Assembly: GCA_964638035.1 (NCBI GenBank)
Contig: CAZWXD010000018.1
Coordinates: 3,343 to 67,342, forward strand
Length of the DNA: 64,000 bases
DNA from: JAGGAG01 sp964638035
GTDB lineage: Bacteria; Gemmatimonadota; Gemmatimonadetes; Gemmatimonadales; GWC2-71-9
Reading direction: 5' to 3'
The translations under genes and the position numbers were made by a program. Positions 1 to 6,487 of this stretch are shown here, piece after piece. The notes under the pieces are model-generated. The model had not been told where the DNA came from and did no database searches. It saw only the letters and a program-made list of their open reading frames with translations. Positions within the stretch are counted from its first letter, which is position 1, and each line of letters opens with the position of its first letter.

Positions 1-2
1 GC

Positions 3-398
3 TATGGTGCGCCTATCCTGGTGGCGCCTAGGCTTGGCCAAGGAACCTTTCGCATTGCCGTAATGGAAGCGTACGGTTGGAGGTGCAGCGTTAGTGGGGA
101 GCACTCCCTTCCTGCCCTCGAGGCAGCACACATTCGTGGGTACGGGGAGGATGGGCCGCACGACGTGCGTAACGGCCTGCTCCTTCGCGCCGACATTCAC
201 CGTCTCTTCGACACCGGTTACGTCACCGTCTCAGGCGATCTCCGGCTCGAGGTCAGCTCAAGGCTGAAGACTGAGTTCGCTAATGGCCACAGCTACTATC
301 CGTACCACGGCAAGCCGTTGACTCTGCCACCAGTCCCGCAGCACCAGCCGCTCGCGGAGTACCTGGCTTGGCATCGCGAGAACAAGTACGCTGCCTGA
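3..398 (+). CDS. HNH endonuclease, C-terminal part (runs off left edge)
   Basis: The reading frame is open from the first bases of the window, so only the C-terminal 131 residues are seen and the true start lies to the left. The fragment shows an HNH-type nuclease domain: a Cys-rich CSVSGE turn, the AAHI histidine segment, and NGLLLRADIHRLFD, a pattern typical of the HNH_2-like restriction-endonuclease family, which cleaves DNA with a single metal at a beta-beta-alpha fold. A GTG at 21 could start a shorter protein, but family-like sequence continues upstream of it (GAPILV before APRLGQGTF). It heads a row of small plus-strand genes of lower G+C separated by attC-like sequence, so it may be a cassette-borne or defence-type nuclease. 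Target and partner genes cannot be seen. Confidence 0.75.
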   Translation, partial: YGAPILVAPRLGQGTFRIAVMEAYGWRCSVSGEHSLPALEAAHIRGYGEDGPHDVRNGLLLRADIHRLFDTGYVTVSGDLRLEVSSRLKTEFANGHSYYPYHGKPLTLPPVPQHQPLAEYLAWHRENKYAA

Positions 399-454
399 TG
401 GCGTTGCCGCTGTAAGCAAGCAGAAGTGAGCTGTCAGCGCAACTCATTTGCAGA

Positions 455-461
455 GCGTTAG
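455..461 (+). repeat. GCGTTAG core, possible attC remnant
   Basis: A GCGTTAG heptamer lies between the HNH fragment and the membrane protein. It matches the right-hand core seen again at 1263-1268, but no matching CTAAC-type left core is visible between the two genes, so as an attC site it would be incomplete. Confidence 0.2.
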
Positions 462-473
462 AGAGCAACTATC

Positions 474-1268
474 GTGGCATCACCACACTGGAGAGGCAGA
501 ATGGGCTTCGAAGCAAGGGGGACAATCGCCGCTGCTGCATCGGTCGCCCTCGCCGGAGCCTGCTTAGGGTTCTGGATGTTTGCGTTTCGCGGTCTGCTGT
601 TGTTTATGAGCGTCGGCCTTGGGCTTGTTCTCGTCCTTGCTACATTGGCTCACCTTGTTCCTCGTTCTGCAGCTGGCGTCGCCTTGCTCTTGGCGGGACT
701 GGCCCTGTACTCAGCGTCGACACTTGGCTGGGGTGCGGCTGATGCACCGGATGGAACCCGGTACAAGGTGTCGCCGGTGGGCCTGTCACACGTTCTCGCT
801 CCGCATCAGCCCGTCTCGAAGACGATCGACTGCGGGTGGTACGCCATCTCGGGATATGCGGCGTCATGCACGGTGGCTGCCGAGGGAGAAGCCGCGTTCC
901 GACAGTTGCGGGCCGTGTATCCATTGGTGATCGCTGCGACGGCGTGCTGCCTCCTGGGGGCCATCCTATCTATGGCATCGGCGCGGTATCGTCGACGCGT
1001 CGTGGTTCCGTTCGCGGCGGGAGCCGCGCTCACTTCGGTCCTCGCGGTCATTCTTTTCGCAAGCTCGTTCGGTACGGCATTGCATGATCTCCGGGGCCTT
1101 AGGGTTGGCACCGGTGGGACGCTCGGCACGATGGAGCTGGCCGTGGCCGTGCTGCTTTGCCTCACGGTGGCGTTGCTTCCAGGAGAGTCGGGGCCGCGAC
1201 GAGCGCTGCTCTCTAACCAGCCGATGAAGGTGACCGGCTTCCCCGGCAGCTTGCCGCCAAGGCGTTAG
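474..1268 (+). CDS. hypothetical polytopic membrane protein
   Basis: I do not recognise the family. The protein (264 residues from GTG 474; ATG 501 is an alternative start giving MGFEARG) has hydrophobic segments at about residues 18-35, 37-60 and 65-80, a hydrophilic periplasmic-type loop with four cysteines (TIDCGWY, YAASCTV, and the pair in ATACCLL at the next helix), then three more helices near 150-170, 178-198 and 220-238. The last 20 residues (SNQPMKVTGF and following) are encoded by the attC-like repeat that ends at the stop codon, which is common when a cassette open reading frame reads through its own attC site. Base composition is lower in G+C than the housekeeping genes further right, consistent with acquired DNA. 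Role unknown. Confidence 0.55.
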   Translation: MASPHWRGRMGFEARGTIAAAASVALAGACLGFWMFAFRGLLLFMSVGLGLVLVLATLAHLVPRSAAGVALLLAGLALYSASTLGWGAADAPDGTRYKVSPVGLSHVLAPHQPVSKTIDCGWYAISGYAASCTVAAEGEAAFRQLRAVYPLVIAATACCLLGAILSMASARYRRRVVVPFAAGAALTSVLAVILFASSFGTALHDLRGLRVGTGGTLGTMELAVAVLLCLTVALLPGESGPRRALLSNQPMKVTGFPGSLPPRR

Positions 1269-1270
1269 CC
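1211..1270 (+). repeat. attC-like recombination site at the cassette end
   Basis: A left core CTCTAAC (1211-1217) and a right core GCGTTAGCC (1262-1270) are 46 bases apart. CTAAC and GTTAG are inverted copies, in the order expected for an integron attC site (AAC-type core first, GTT-type core last), and the element directly follows a gene and precedes the next one by 25 bases. The outer cores deviate from the strict RYYYAAC/GTTRRRY consensus. The interior contains partly complementary GC-rich stretches that could form the usual imperfect hairpin. No integrase gene lies in this window. Confidence 0.4.
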
Positions 1271-1294
1271 GCACGAATCGGTACAGGAGATCCG

Positions 1295-1675
1295 ATGGAC
1301 ATTGAGAGGCTCACGCCCATGCTTCGGACGTGGGATGTGGCTGGAAGTATCGAGTTCTACTGTCGCGTGCTCGGATTCGAGTGCGCTGCCCATGAACCTG
1401 AACTGGGCTGGGCATCCATGACATGCGGCCCAGCAACTGTCATGTTGTCTGCCCCAAACGACCACGAGGGCGACCGAGCGCCGGCTTTCACGGGGTCCAT
1501 CTACTTCCGAGTGAGAAATGTCGATGAGGTCTGGGCACGCCTCCGGGACCGGGCTCGTGTGCGCTACCCAATCGAGACCTTTGACTATGGAATGCGCGAG
1601 TTCGCGGTTTACGACAACAATGGCTACCTGCTTCAGTTCGGTGAGCCTGCTCGGGGGGACGTACAGTCGACGTGA
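1295..1675 (+). CDS. VOC family (glyoxalase/bleomycin resistance-like) protein
   Basis: A 126-residue single-domain protein of the vicinal oxygen chelate fold. It has the typical opening (LTPMLRTWDVAGSIEFYCRVLGF), a mid segment FTGSIYFRVRNVDEVWARLRD, and a closing strand with GMREFAVYDNNGYLLQFGE, the region that supplies a metal-binding glutamate in many family members. VOC proteins include glyoxalase I, dioxygenases and drug-binding resistance proteins, so the substrate cannot be called from sequence alone. The ATG is preceded by CAGGAG at a suitable distance. The gene sits alone between attC-like elements and shares no operon logic with its neighbours, as expected for a mobile cassette; resistance-type binding proteins of this fold are frequent cassette cargo. 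Confidence 0.8.
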   Translation: MDIERLTPMLRTWDVAGSIEFYCRVLGFECAAHEPELGWASMTCGPATVMLSAPNDHEGDRAPAFTGSIYFRVRNVDEVWARLRDRARVRYPIETFDYGMREFAVYDNNGYLLQFGEPARGDVQST

Positions 1676-1699
1676 GCCGATTTGACTTGAGATCGAAGG

Positions 1700-1732
1700 C
1701 GGCGTCTAACGGCCTGAACCAACAGGACCTCT
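1700..1732 (+). repeat. partial attC-like left core
   Basis: GTCTAAC at 1704-1710 fits the RYYYAAC core exactly and lies just after the VOC gene, but no GTTRRRY partner is found before the next gene begins at 1733. It looks like a truncated or decayed attC site. Confidence 0.3.
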
Positions 1733-2608
1733 ATGCCCCGAGTATCCGCGCTGTGCATCCTCTCCCTCTTCATGACTGCACGAACTGCTGCCCAAACCGC
1801 ATCGGCGGTTACGCTCCCGGGCACCCAGCAATACGACGTCAAGTCCAGCGTGAACGGGCAGGAGTACCGGCTCTATGTGGCTCCTCCTGCGGGCTACTCG
1901 GCAGGGGATACCACGCACTACCCAGTCTTGTACCTGCTTGACGGTCACTTCGCATTCCCCGCTGCCGTAGCGGCGCGGGACTACATGGGTCTCGTCGGGA
2001 CCCTCGAGCGTGTGATCATTGTCGGGATCGGCAACGGGGAATACACACTCCCTTCGTGGTTCGCTCACCGTTGGCGCGACTATACGCCCTCCGGTAACAC
2101 GACCATCGACACATCCTATGCCCGGCAGTTCAACATGCCTGCGAAGGACGTGCGATCCGGTGGCGGACCTGCCTTTCTGCAGGTGTTGCGCACCGACCTG
2201 ATTCCCTTCGTCGAGAGGACGTACCGCACCACCAGCGATCGCGGACTCTCTGGACACTCCCTCGGTGGACTGTTCACGGCCTATGCGCTTCTCACTGCCC
2301 CCGACCTGTTTCAGCGCTACGGAATCAACAGCCCATCACTTTGGTGGAACGACAGCGAGATGTTCGTGGCAGAAAGCAGCTTCGCCGCCACCCATACCGC
2401 TCTTCCGAAGCGAGTCTTGTTCACCATCGGCGCGAACGAGGGAACGACGATGGTCCCTCCGATGGAGCGGTTCGCCAGGCTACTCGGCAGTCGAGGCTAC
2501 CAGGGATTGGTACTGGACACCGTCATCTTCGCTGGCGAATCCCACACATCGGTGGGGCCTGCAATGGTCGCCCGCACGCTTCGAGTGCTTTATGGGGTCC
2601 GCAACTGA
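1733..2608 (+). CDS. secreted alpha/beta hydrolase, esterase D / Fes family
   Basis: A 291-residue exported hydrolase of the PF00756 esterase fold (enterochelin esterase, esterase D, mycolyltransferase relatives). Residues 1-25 form a signal peptide ending near AQTASA. The nucleophile elbow GHSLGG is at about residue 174, preceded by an open strand-turn (YPVLYLLDGHFAF) that forms the oxyanion side, and the closing catalytic histidine is in ESHTSVG near residue 272; an acidic residue around NEGTTM is a candidate third member. The start ATG follows CAGGA by a few bases. Ester substrate unknown; siderophore or polysaccharide-acetyl esters are the usual ones. It is the last gene of the lower-G+C cassette-like stretch and is followed by another attC-like core. 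Confidence 0.82.
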   Translation: MPRVSALCILSLFMTARTAAQTASAVTLPGTQQYDVKSSVNGQEYRLYVAPPAGYSAGDTTHYPVLYLLDGHFAFPAAVAARDYMGLVGTLERVIIVGIGNGEYTLPSWFAHRWRDYTPSGNTTIDTSYARQFNMPAKDVRSGGGPAFLQVLRTDLIPFVERTYRTTSDRGLSGHSLGGLFTAYALLTAPDLFQRYGINSPSLWWNDSEMFVAESSFAATHTALPKRVLFTIGANEGTTMVPPMERFARLLGSRGYQGLVLDTVIFAGESHTSVGPAMVARTLRVLYGVRN

Positions 2609-2990
2609 CATAGCGCTCGGGCGCTGACTAACCCGCGCTTGCTGCGGATGGGGCCGGGCGCCTCGGCCAGAAGCGACCGGAGCCGGCGCTGACAGTTGTC
2701 GATCACGTGCTTGGGTGTCCGGGCGGTCTTCTTGCTGAAGACCTCCGCAACCACGACGGGATCGCCGTCGAGGCGATAGACGATCCGCCAAGTGGCGGTC
2801 TCGTCGAGCAGCAGGCGCTCGTGGCACCGAGGTCCAATCCTCGGCATCGGCCGCGAAAGCGGGAGCCCACTTTGGCCCCTCGTTGCAGTTGGCGCAGCAA
2901 GAGCCCAACCTTCCATCCGTGCGGCCGACGAGAACGGAGGGGTCTTGATCCCGCAACCGATGGAGGCCCATCAGGGGTTTCGGTGAACCG
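2590..2990 (-). pseudogene. relic of a HigB/RelE-type (phage Gp49-like) toxin gene
   Basis: Read on the minus strand, this otherwise gene-free stretch (2609-3047) encodes recognisable pieces of the Gp49-like toxin family, ribosome-dependent mRNA interferases of the HigB/RelE fold. The pieces are IKTPPFSSAAR, then LLLRQLQRG in a second frame, then LPLSRPMPRIGPRCHE and WRIVYRLDGDPVVVAEVFSKKTARTPKHVIDNCQRRL back in the first frame. Intact family members have these blocks consecutively in one frame. At least two indels near 2870-2905 shift the frame out and back, and a further one separates the expected N-terminus from IKTPPF. No antitoxin gene accompanies it. The first frame remains open for 108 codons, so a scrambled protein could still be made, but activity is unlikely. 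Confidence 0.6.
2626..2676 (+). repeat. attC-like left half
   Basis: GACTAACCCGCGCTTGCTGC begins 18 bases after the esterase stop and continues into a GC-rich stretch with several short inverted repeats. The CTAAC core followed by CCGCGCTTGC resembles the left half of many chromosomal-integron attC sites. The right core is missing because the sequence runs into a toxin-gene relic. Confidence 0.3.
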
Positions 2991-3047
2991 ACCGCATGGT
3001 CCAAGCGACGCAGGCCTGAAACCTGTCGGTCGGGACCTACGTCGGCC

Positions 3048-4568
3048 ATGTACAAACCACTGCACACCGCAACCTTCGGACAGCAGACTGTGCACCTTGC
3101 CTCGCTCACCACGATCGCCCTGCTGGCAGCGGCCTCGCCGCAAGCGGCCGCTCCGATCCCAGACTGCGGTGAGCTGCTGCAGGGCCTGGTGGCAAGCACT
3201 GAACGCAACTACGCCGGCTTCGTGCTCGAGGTACTGCGGCGGGACCGCACGCGGTATGATGTGATGGTTGCAAGGCTGCAATCAGCGGCCCGTCGGTCGT
3301 CAGCCGACGCCTGCCTCGACGTCCTGACCAGCTACCTCGCCTGGTTCGACGATCCGCACCTCTTTATCTTCCAGAGCGCTCGGCTGGATTCAGCGGAGAC
3401 GCGCAGGCGAATGGCGACCGTCCCGCGAGCAGCAGTCGACGAGGTGTCGACGAGACAGCGGCTCGCCTCACTCGATGGAAGCATCGATCCGATCGAGGGG
3501 ATCTGGCACGACGGCGCGATGCGGCTGGCAGTGGTGCCGGACCCGGACGGCACTCCGGATCGTTACCTCGCGGTGGTGCTCGAGAGCGACGCTGAGACAC
3601 TCCCGGTGGGCACCGTCCACGCCGTATTCGATCGCCGCGCCGATGGCGGTTATGACACCGAGCTTCGGTGGCGTTCCCTCGCGATCACGCATCCTGAAGT
3701 GTCGCTCCACCGGGGCGGCACGCTGCTGCGCCTGTCACCGGGTATGTGGGGAAAGCTCTTTCCGGGTCCGGCAGCGGAACTGGCACTCCTCGACACGGCG
3801 GACGTGCATCGGCCCACATTCACCTGGCGCGACAGCGTCGCAATCGTCTCCGTGCCTTCACACGACGGCAGCCAGCGCGCCAGGCTGGATGCACTGCTTC
3901 GCGAGAATGCCGAGCGTCTCGGAACCGCGCCCCTGCTCGTGGTTGACTTGCGTGGCAATGAAGGTGGCGGTTCGCGGACCACTGCCGGTCTCCTGCCGTG
4001 GCTGCTGGACCGGGACTCGATCGATGCCAGCGCAGGGTTCACCGAGGCCGTGCTGCTGTCATCGCCGGACCAGGTAGCCTATGCCAGGCGGGCATTCGGG
4101 CCGGATACTTCTGTGTTCGTTCGAAGGCTGGTCGGCGCCCTGGAGCAATCCCCAGGGGAGCTCGTCGGACTCTTCGATCCGGCGATGCCGCTGCCGCGCA
4201 GTTTCCTCCCGGCACCCGTCCCGGGCCCGGGACGGGTGGCGGTACTGGTTGACCGGGGCACGGTAAGCGCCGCGGAGGTACTGGTGAAGCTGGCGCTCGA
4301 GTCACGTCGAGCGACGGTCATTGGCGAACCCACTGCGGGCGCGCTGGATTACCAGAGCGTGAACATCGTGCGCTTCCATCCCGACGAGCCCCGCTGGTTG
4401 CTGGGCTACCCCACCATTGCCGCCAACGCCAGGCTACCGGAAGGCGGCATTCGCGGCACCGGGATAGAGCCCGAGATCCGGGTGCGCTGGGAATCCGTTG
4501 CCGACCCGATCGCCCTGGCAATGGGTGTGATGCGTGACTCTGCAGGCTGGTCCCCGAGCGGACCGTAG
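3048..4568 (+). CDS. exported S41 (tail-specific protease)-like peptidase
   Basis: A 506-residue protein with an N-terminal export signal (best from GTG 3090, where VHLASLTTIALLAAAS makes a standard signal core; ATG 3048 is the longest start). The C-terminal third has the S41 peptidase fold: PLLVVDLRGNEGGG near residue 300, VAVLVDRGTVSAAEV near 395 carrying the candidate nucleophile serine, and GEPTAGALDYQS about 25 residues later. In CtpA-type members the last block holds a catalytic lysine; here that lysine is not apparent, so the mechanism may follow tricorn-type members or the enzyme may be inactive. No PDZ domain is obvious. The N-terminal 280 residues are unassigned. It stands alone between accessory genes; related S41 lipases/proteases are common in Gemmatimonadota-like genomes. 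Confidence 0.7.
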   Translation: MYKPLHTATFGQQTVHLASLTTIALLAAASPQAAAPIPDCGELLQGLVASTERNYAGFVLEVLRRDRTRYDVMVARLQSAARRSSADACLDVLTSYLAWFDDPHLFIFQSARLDSAETRRRMATVPRAAVDEVSTRQRLASLDGSIDPIEGIWHDGAMRLAVVPDPDGTPDRYLAVVLESDAETLPVGTVHAVFDRRADGGYDTELRWRSLAITHPEVSLHRGGTLLRLSPGMWGKLFPGPAAELALLDTADVHRPTFTWRDSVAIVSVPSHDGSQRARLDALLRENAERLGTAPLLVVDLRGNEGGGSRTTAGLLPWLLDRDSIDASAGFTEAVLLSSPDQVAYARRAFGPDTSVFVRRLVGALEQSPGELVGLFDPAMPLPRSFLPAPVPGPGRVAVLVDRGTVSAAEVLVKLALESRRATVIGEPTAGALDYQSVNIVRFHPDEPRWLLGYPTIAANARLPEGGIRGTGIEPEIRVRWESVADPIALAMGVMRDSAGWSPSGP

Positions 4569-4631
4569 GCGTACTGCTGCTGACTGGCTCGGCTGGTACA
4601 GCGTCCGGGTCAGCTTGCCCAGGAGGCGTCG

Positions 4632-5099
4632 GTGACATCAATGCATGCACATTCCCCCTCGGACAGCGATCGCTCCTTTCGCACAGCCTTCGAGTCCTTC
4701 GCCGTGGCTCCAGCGGAGTTCAATCACGAGGCTCACGTGCGATTGGCTTACACCTACCTCGCCGAGCTGGACGTTGACCCGGCTGCCCGGAGGATGCGCG
4801 ACGCGCTGCTGAAGTTCCTCGAGCACAACCGCATCCCGCAGTCGAAGTTCCACGAGACACTCACACGTGCATGGGTCCTTGCGGTGCGGCACTTCATGAA
4901 CAAGTCATCGAGTTCGTCCGCGTCCGAGTTCATCGCCAGGAACCCCGAGCTACTCGATACCAGGATCATGCTGACGCACTATTCAGCGACCGTTCTGTTC
5001 TCGCCCGATGCTCGCACATCCTTCGTCGAGCCGGATCGCGACCCGATTCCACGGTCACCACATTCAGCGTCGGGAAATGCGCCGCAGGCAGCTCCCTGA
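4632..5099 (+). CDS. conserved hypothetical protein
   Basis: A 155-residue soluble, mostly helical protein. Its N-terminal half has the recognisable pattern FNHEAHVRLAYTYLAE and ARRMRDALLKFLEHN, which I have seen in uncharacterised proteins of many bacteria; the C-terminus contains FSPDARTSFVEPD. The GTG at 4632 is chosen over ATG 4641 because AGGAGG ends five bases before it. The conserved histidines (NHEAHV) could bind a metal, but no function is known and nothing in the surroundings suggests one. The tail after residue 135 is Pro/Ser-rich and unlike the rest, overlapping the decayed VOC relic on the other strand, so the C-terminus may have been altered by the same rearrangement. Confidence 0.6.
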   Translation: MTSMHAHSPSDSDRSFRTAFESFAVAPAEFNHEAHVRLAYTYLAELDVDPAARRMRDALLKFLEHNRIPQSKFHETLTRAWVLAVRHFMNKSSSSSASEFIARNPELLDTRIMLTHYSATVLFSPDARTSFVEPDRDPIPRSPHSASGNAPQAAP

Positions 5100-5149
5100 T
5101 TGCCTCCCGGCACGGGAGTGATCCCGAAGCATGGGAACGGCCCACACGC

Positions 5150-5286
5150 GCCCTCGTGGCGTTCGTTCCGCGAGGAGCGAGGTCAAGACCCGGCACGTCC
5201 CGGCAGGACGCGATGGCGCGTTCGAGGTCGGCCACCTTGAGGTGGACGTGGCCGATGTCCACGCGGGGATCCAATGTCATCGCCAC
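5150..5286 (-). pseudogene. truncated VOC (glyoxalase-like) gene relic
   Basis: The minus strand from GTG 5286 encodes DPRVDIGHVHLKVADLERAI followed by CRDVPGLDLAPR, a clear start of a VOC-family protein of the catechol-dioxygenase-like group. After about 40 residues the similarity stops and the frame drifts into unrelated sequence overlapping the gene on the plus strand. Family members need 120-270 residues, so this is a 5-prime remnant. Confidence 0.55.
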
Positions 5287-5334
5287 CCCAACGCCAGGAC
5301 GTCCGTGCGTCAGTGCGCCCGGACGTCCCCTACC

Positions 5335-5733
5335 CTACGCCCTCTCCAGCAGCGGGCGCTCCGACGCCTTCCGGGCCAGCTCCTGCAGCGGCTCCGAGAG
5401 GTGCGCGCCATAGTGCAGCAGGAACACGCCGCGCGCGCGCTTGGCCAGGAGGAAGGCCATGAGCGGCGTGTCCGCCTTGGCCGCGTTGCAGTCGCGGCAG
5501 GCGAGCACCAGGTTGTCCGCGCGGTCGTAGGCCGTCTGGCCGCGCCGCGGGCGCACATGGTCGAGGGTGATGGCATCGGGGGAGACTTCGGTGCCGCAGT
5601 AGGCGCAGACGGCGCCGTGCTGGGCGAGGAGCCACTCTCGGTGAGACTGCTGGCTGCGACCTTCGGAACGACGAAATGCGGTGGAAGCAGCGGGGCCGGC
5701 TGGATTGCGCCGGCGACTTGAACGACGTGCCAC
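5335..5733 (-). CDS. HNH endonuclease family protein
   Basis: A 132-residue protein with a complete HNH motif: CAYCG (first zinc-knuckle pair), ITLDHVRPRRG with the catalytic histidine, DRADNLVLACRDCNAAKAD with the central Asn and second Cys pair, then a helical tail. Proteins of this small stand-alone type are metal-dependent DNA nucleases often found next to mobile DNA or used in repair and restriction; the target is unknown. The start is placed at GTG 5733 because GAAGGA lies a few bases upstream; TTG 5745 is the other possibility and would put the start codon inside that ribosome-binding sequence. The N-terminus is Arg-rich, which would help DNA binding. It is transcribed towards the VOC relic, alone. 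Confidence 0.8.
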   Translation of the reverse strand: MARRSSRRRNPAGPAASTAFRRSEGRSQQSHREWLLAQHGAVCAYCGTEVSPDAITLDHVRPRRGQTAYDRADNLVLACRDCNAAKADTPLMAFLLAKRARGVFLLHYGAHLSEPLQELARKASERPLLERA

Positions 5734-5810
5734 AGGATCCTTCAACTACTGGTTAGTGTTGAGACGTCGCCCCCATGGCGGCGCTCACTTCAACCACGAA
5801 AGCTAGTTCC

Positions 5811-6398
5811 ATGCCGGCCAGAATGACAGTCAGGCCCGTTCCCGCCACGCTCGCCCTCGCGGCGGCGCTGCTCCAGGGCGCTTGTCAGGCACCCAAGTCA
5901 CGCAATGACAACGGGTTGGGCCGGCAGGAGGCGGCAGCCATCGTGGACCGCTACCAGGCCGCCACCAATGCGGAGGACGCCGACCAACTCGCCGCTCTCT
6001 ACTCGGCCGACGCCTTCCTGTTGCCGCCCGACGGCGGTGTCGTGCAGGGACAGGACCAGATTCACCAGTTCTGGTCCGAGGGCCTGGAGCGGGGCCTGGT
6101 GATGGACACGCTGCGCATGGTGCTGGACGGCGATGCCGGTTGGGTGGCCGGTCGGTACTACCTGGCCGGCTCCGACGAGGCCCCGCCCGACTCCGGCAAG
6201 TTCGTGCTCGCCCTCACCCACACCGATGGCGCCTGGCGCGTCGCCGCAGACATCTGGAACACGACGCCGTCGGAAATGGAGGCAGGCGAAAGCAGCGATC
6301 CGCGCACCCGGATCCTGAGCGCAAGCCACCCCGCACGGCACCCCGCACCGGCGTCCCGCCCATTATCTTTGGCCGCCGGCCACACCTTCGGCCGGTAG
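5811..6398 (+). CDS. lipoprotein with SnoaL/DUF4440-like (NTF2-fold) domain
   Basis: The N-terminus (MTVRPVPATLALAAALLQGAC) is a lipoprotein signal with lipobox LQGAC. The mature part, about residues 45-160, reads as the NTF2-like fold: AAAIVDRYQAATNAEDADQLAALYSADAFLLPPDGG, then GQDQIHQFW and the closing strands GKFVLALTHTDGAWRVAADIWN. SgcJ/EcaC and DUF4440 proteins of this type are small ligand-binding or isomerase-like domains; most have no known substrate. ATG codons at 5775, 5811 and 5823 are all in frame; the later two give a better signal peptide. The last 35 residues are Pro/His/Ala-rich and are probably an unstructured extension. It precedes the tkt operon by 90 bases and is probably independent of it. 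Confidence 0.7.
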   Translation: MPARMTVRPVPATLALAAALLQGACQAPKSRNDNGLGRQEAAAIVDRYQAATNAEDADQLAALYSADAFLLPPDGGVVQGQDQIHQFWSEGLERGLVMDTLRMVLDGDAGWVAGRYYLAGSDEAPPDSGKFVLALTHTDGAWRVAADIWNTTPSEMEAGESSDPRTRILSASHPARHPAPASRPLSLAAGHTFGR

Positions 6399-6487
6399 CC
6401 CCTGGACATCCGGGGATACTCCCCAAGGAGCGGCCCCTGTCGGTGGAAGCAGCCCCTTCCGGTAGTGCCCGGGCCCAGGGCGGCGCC

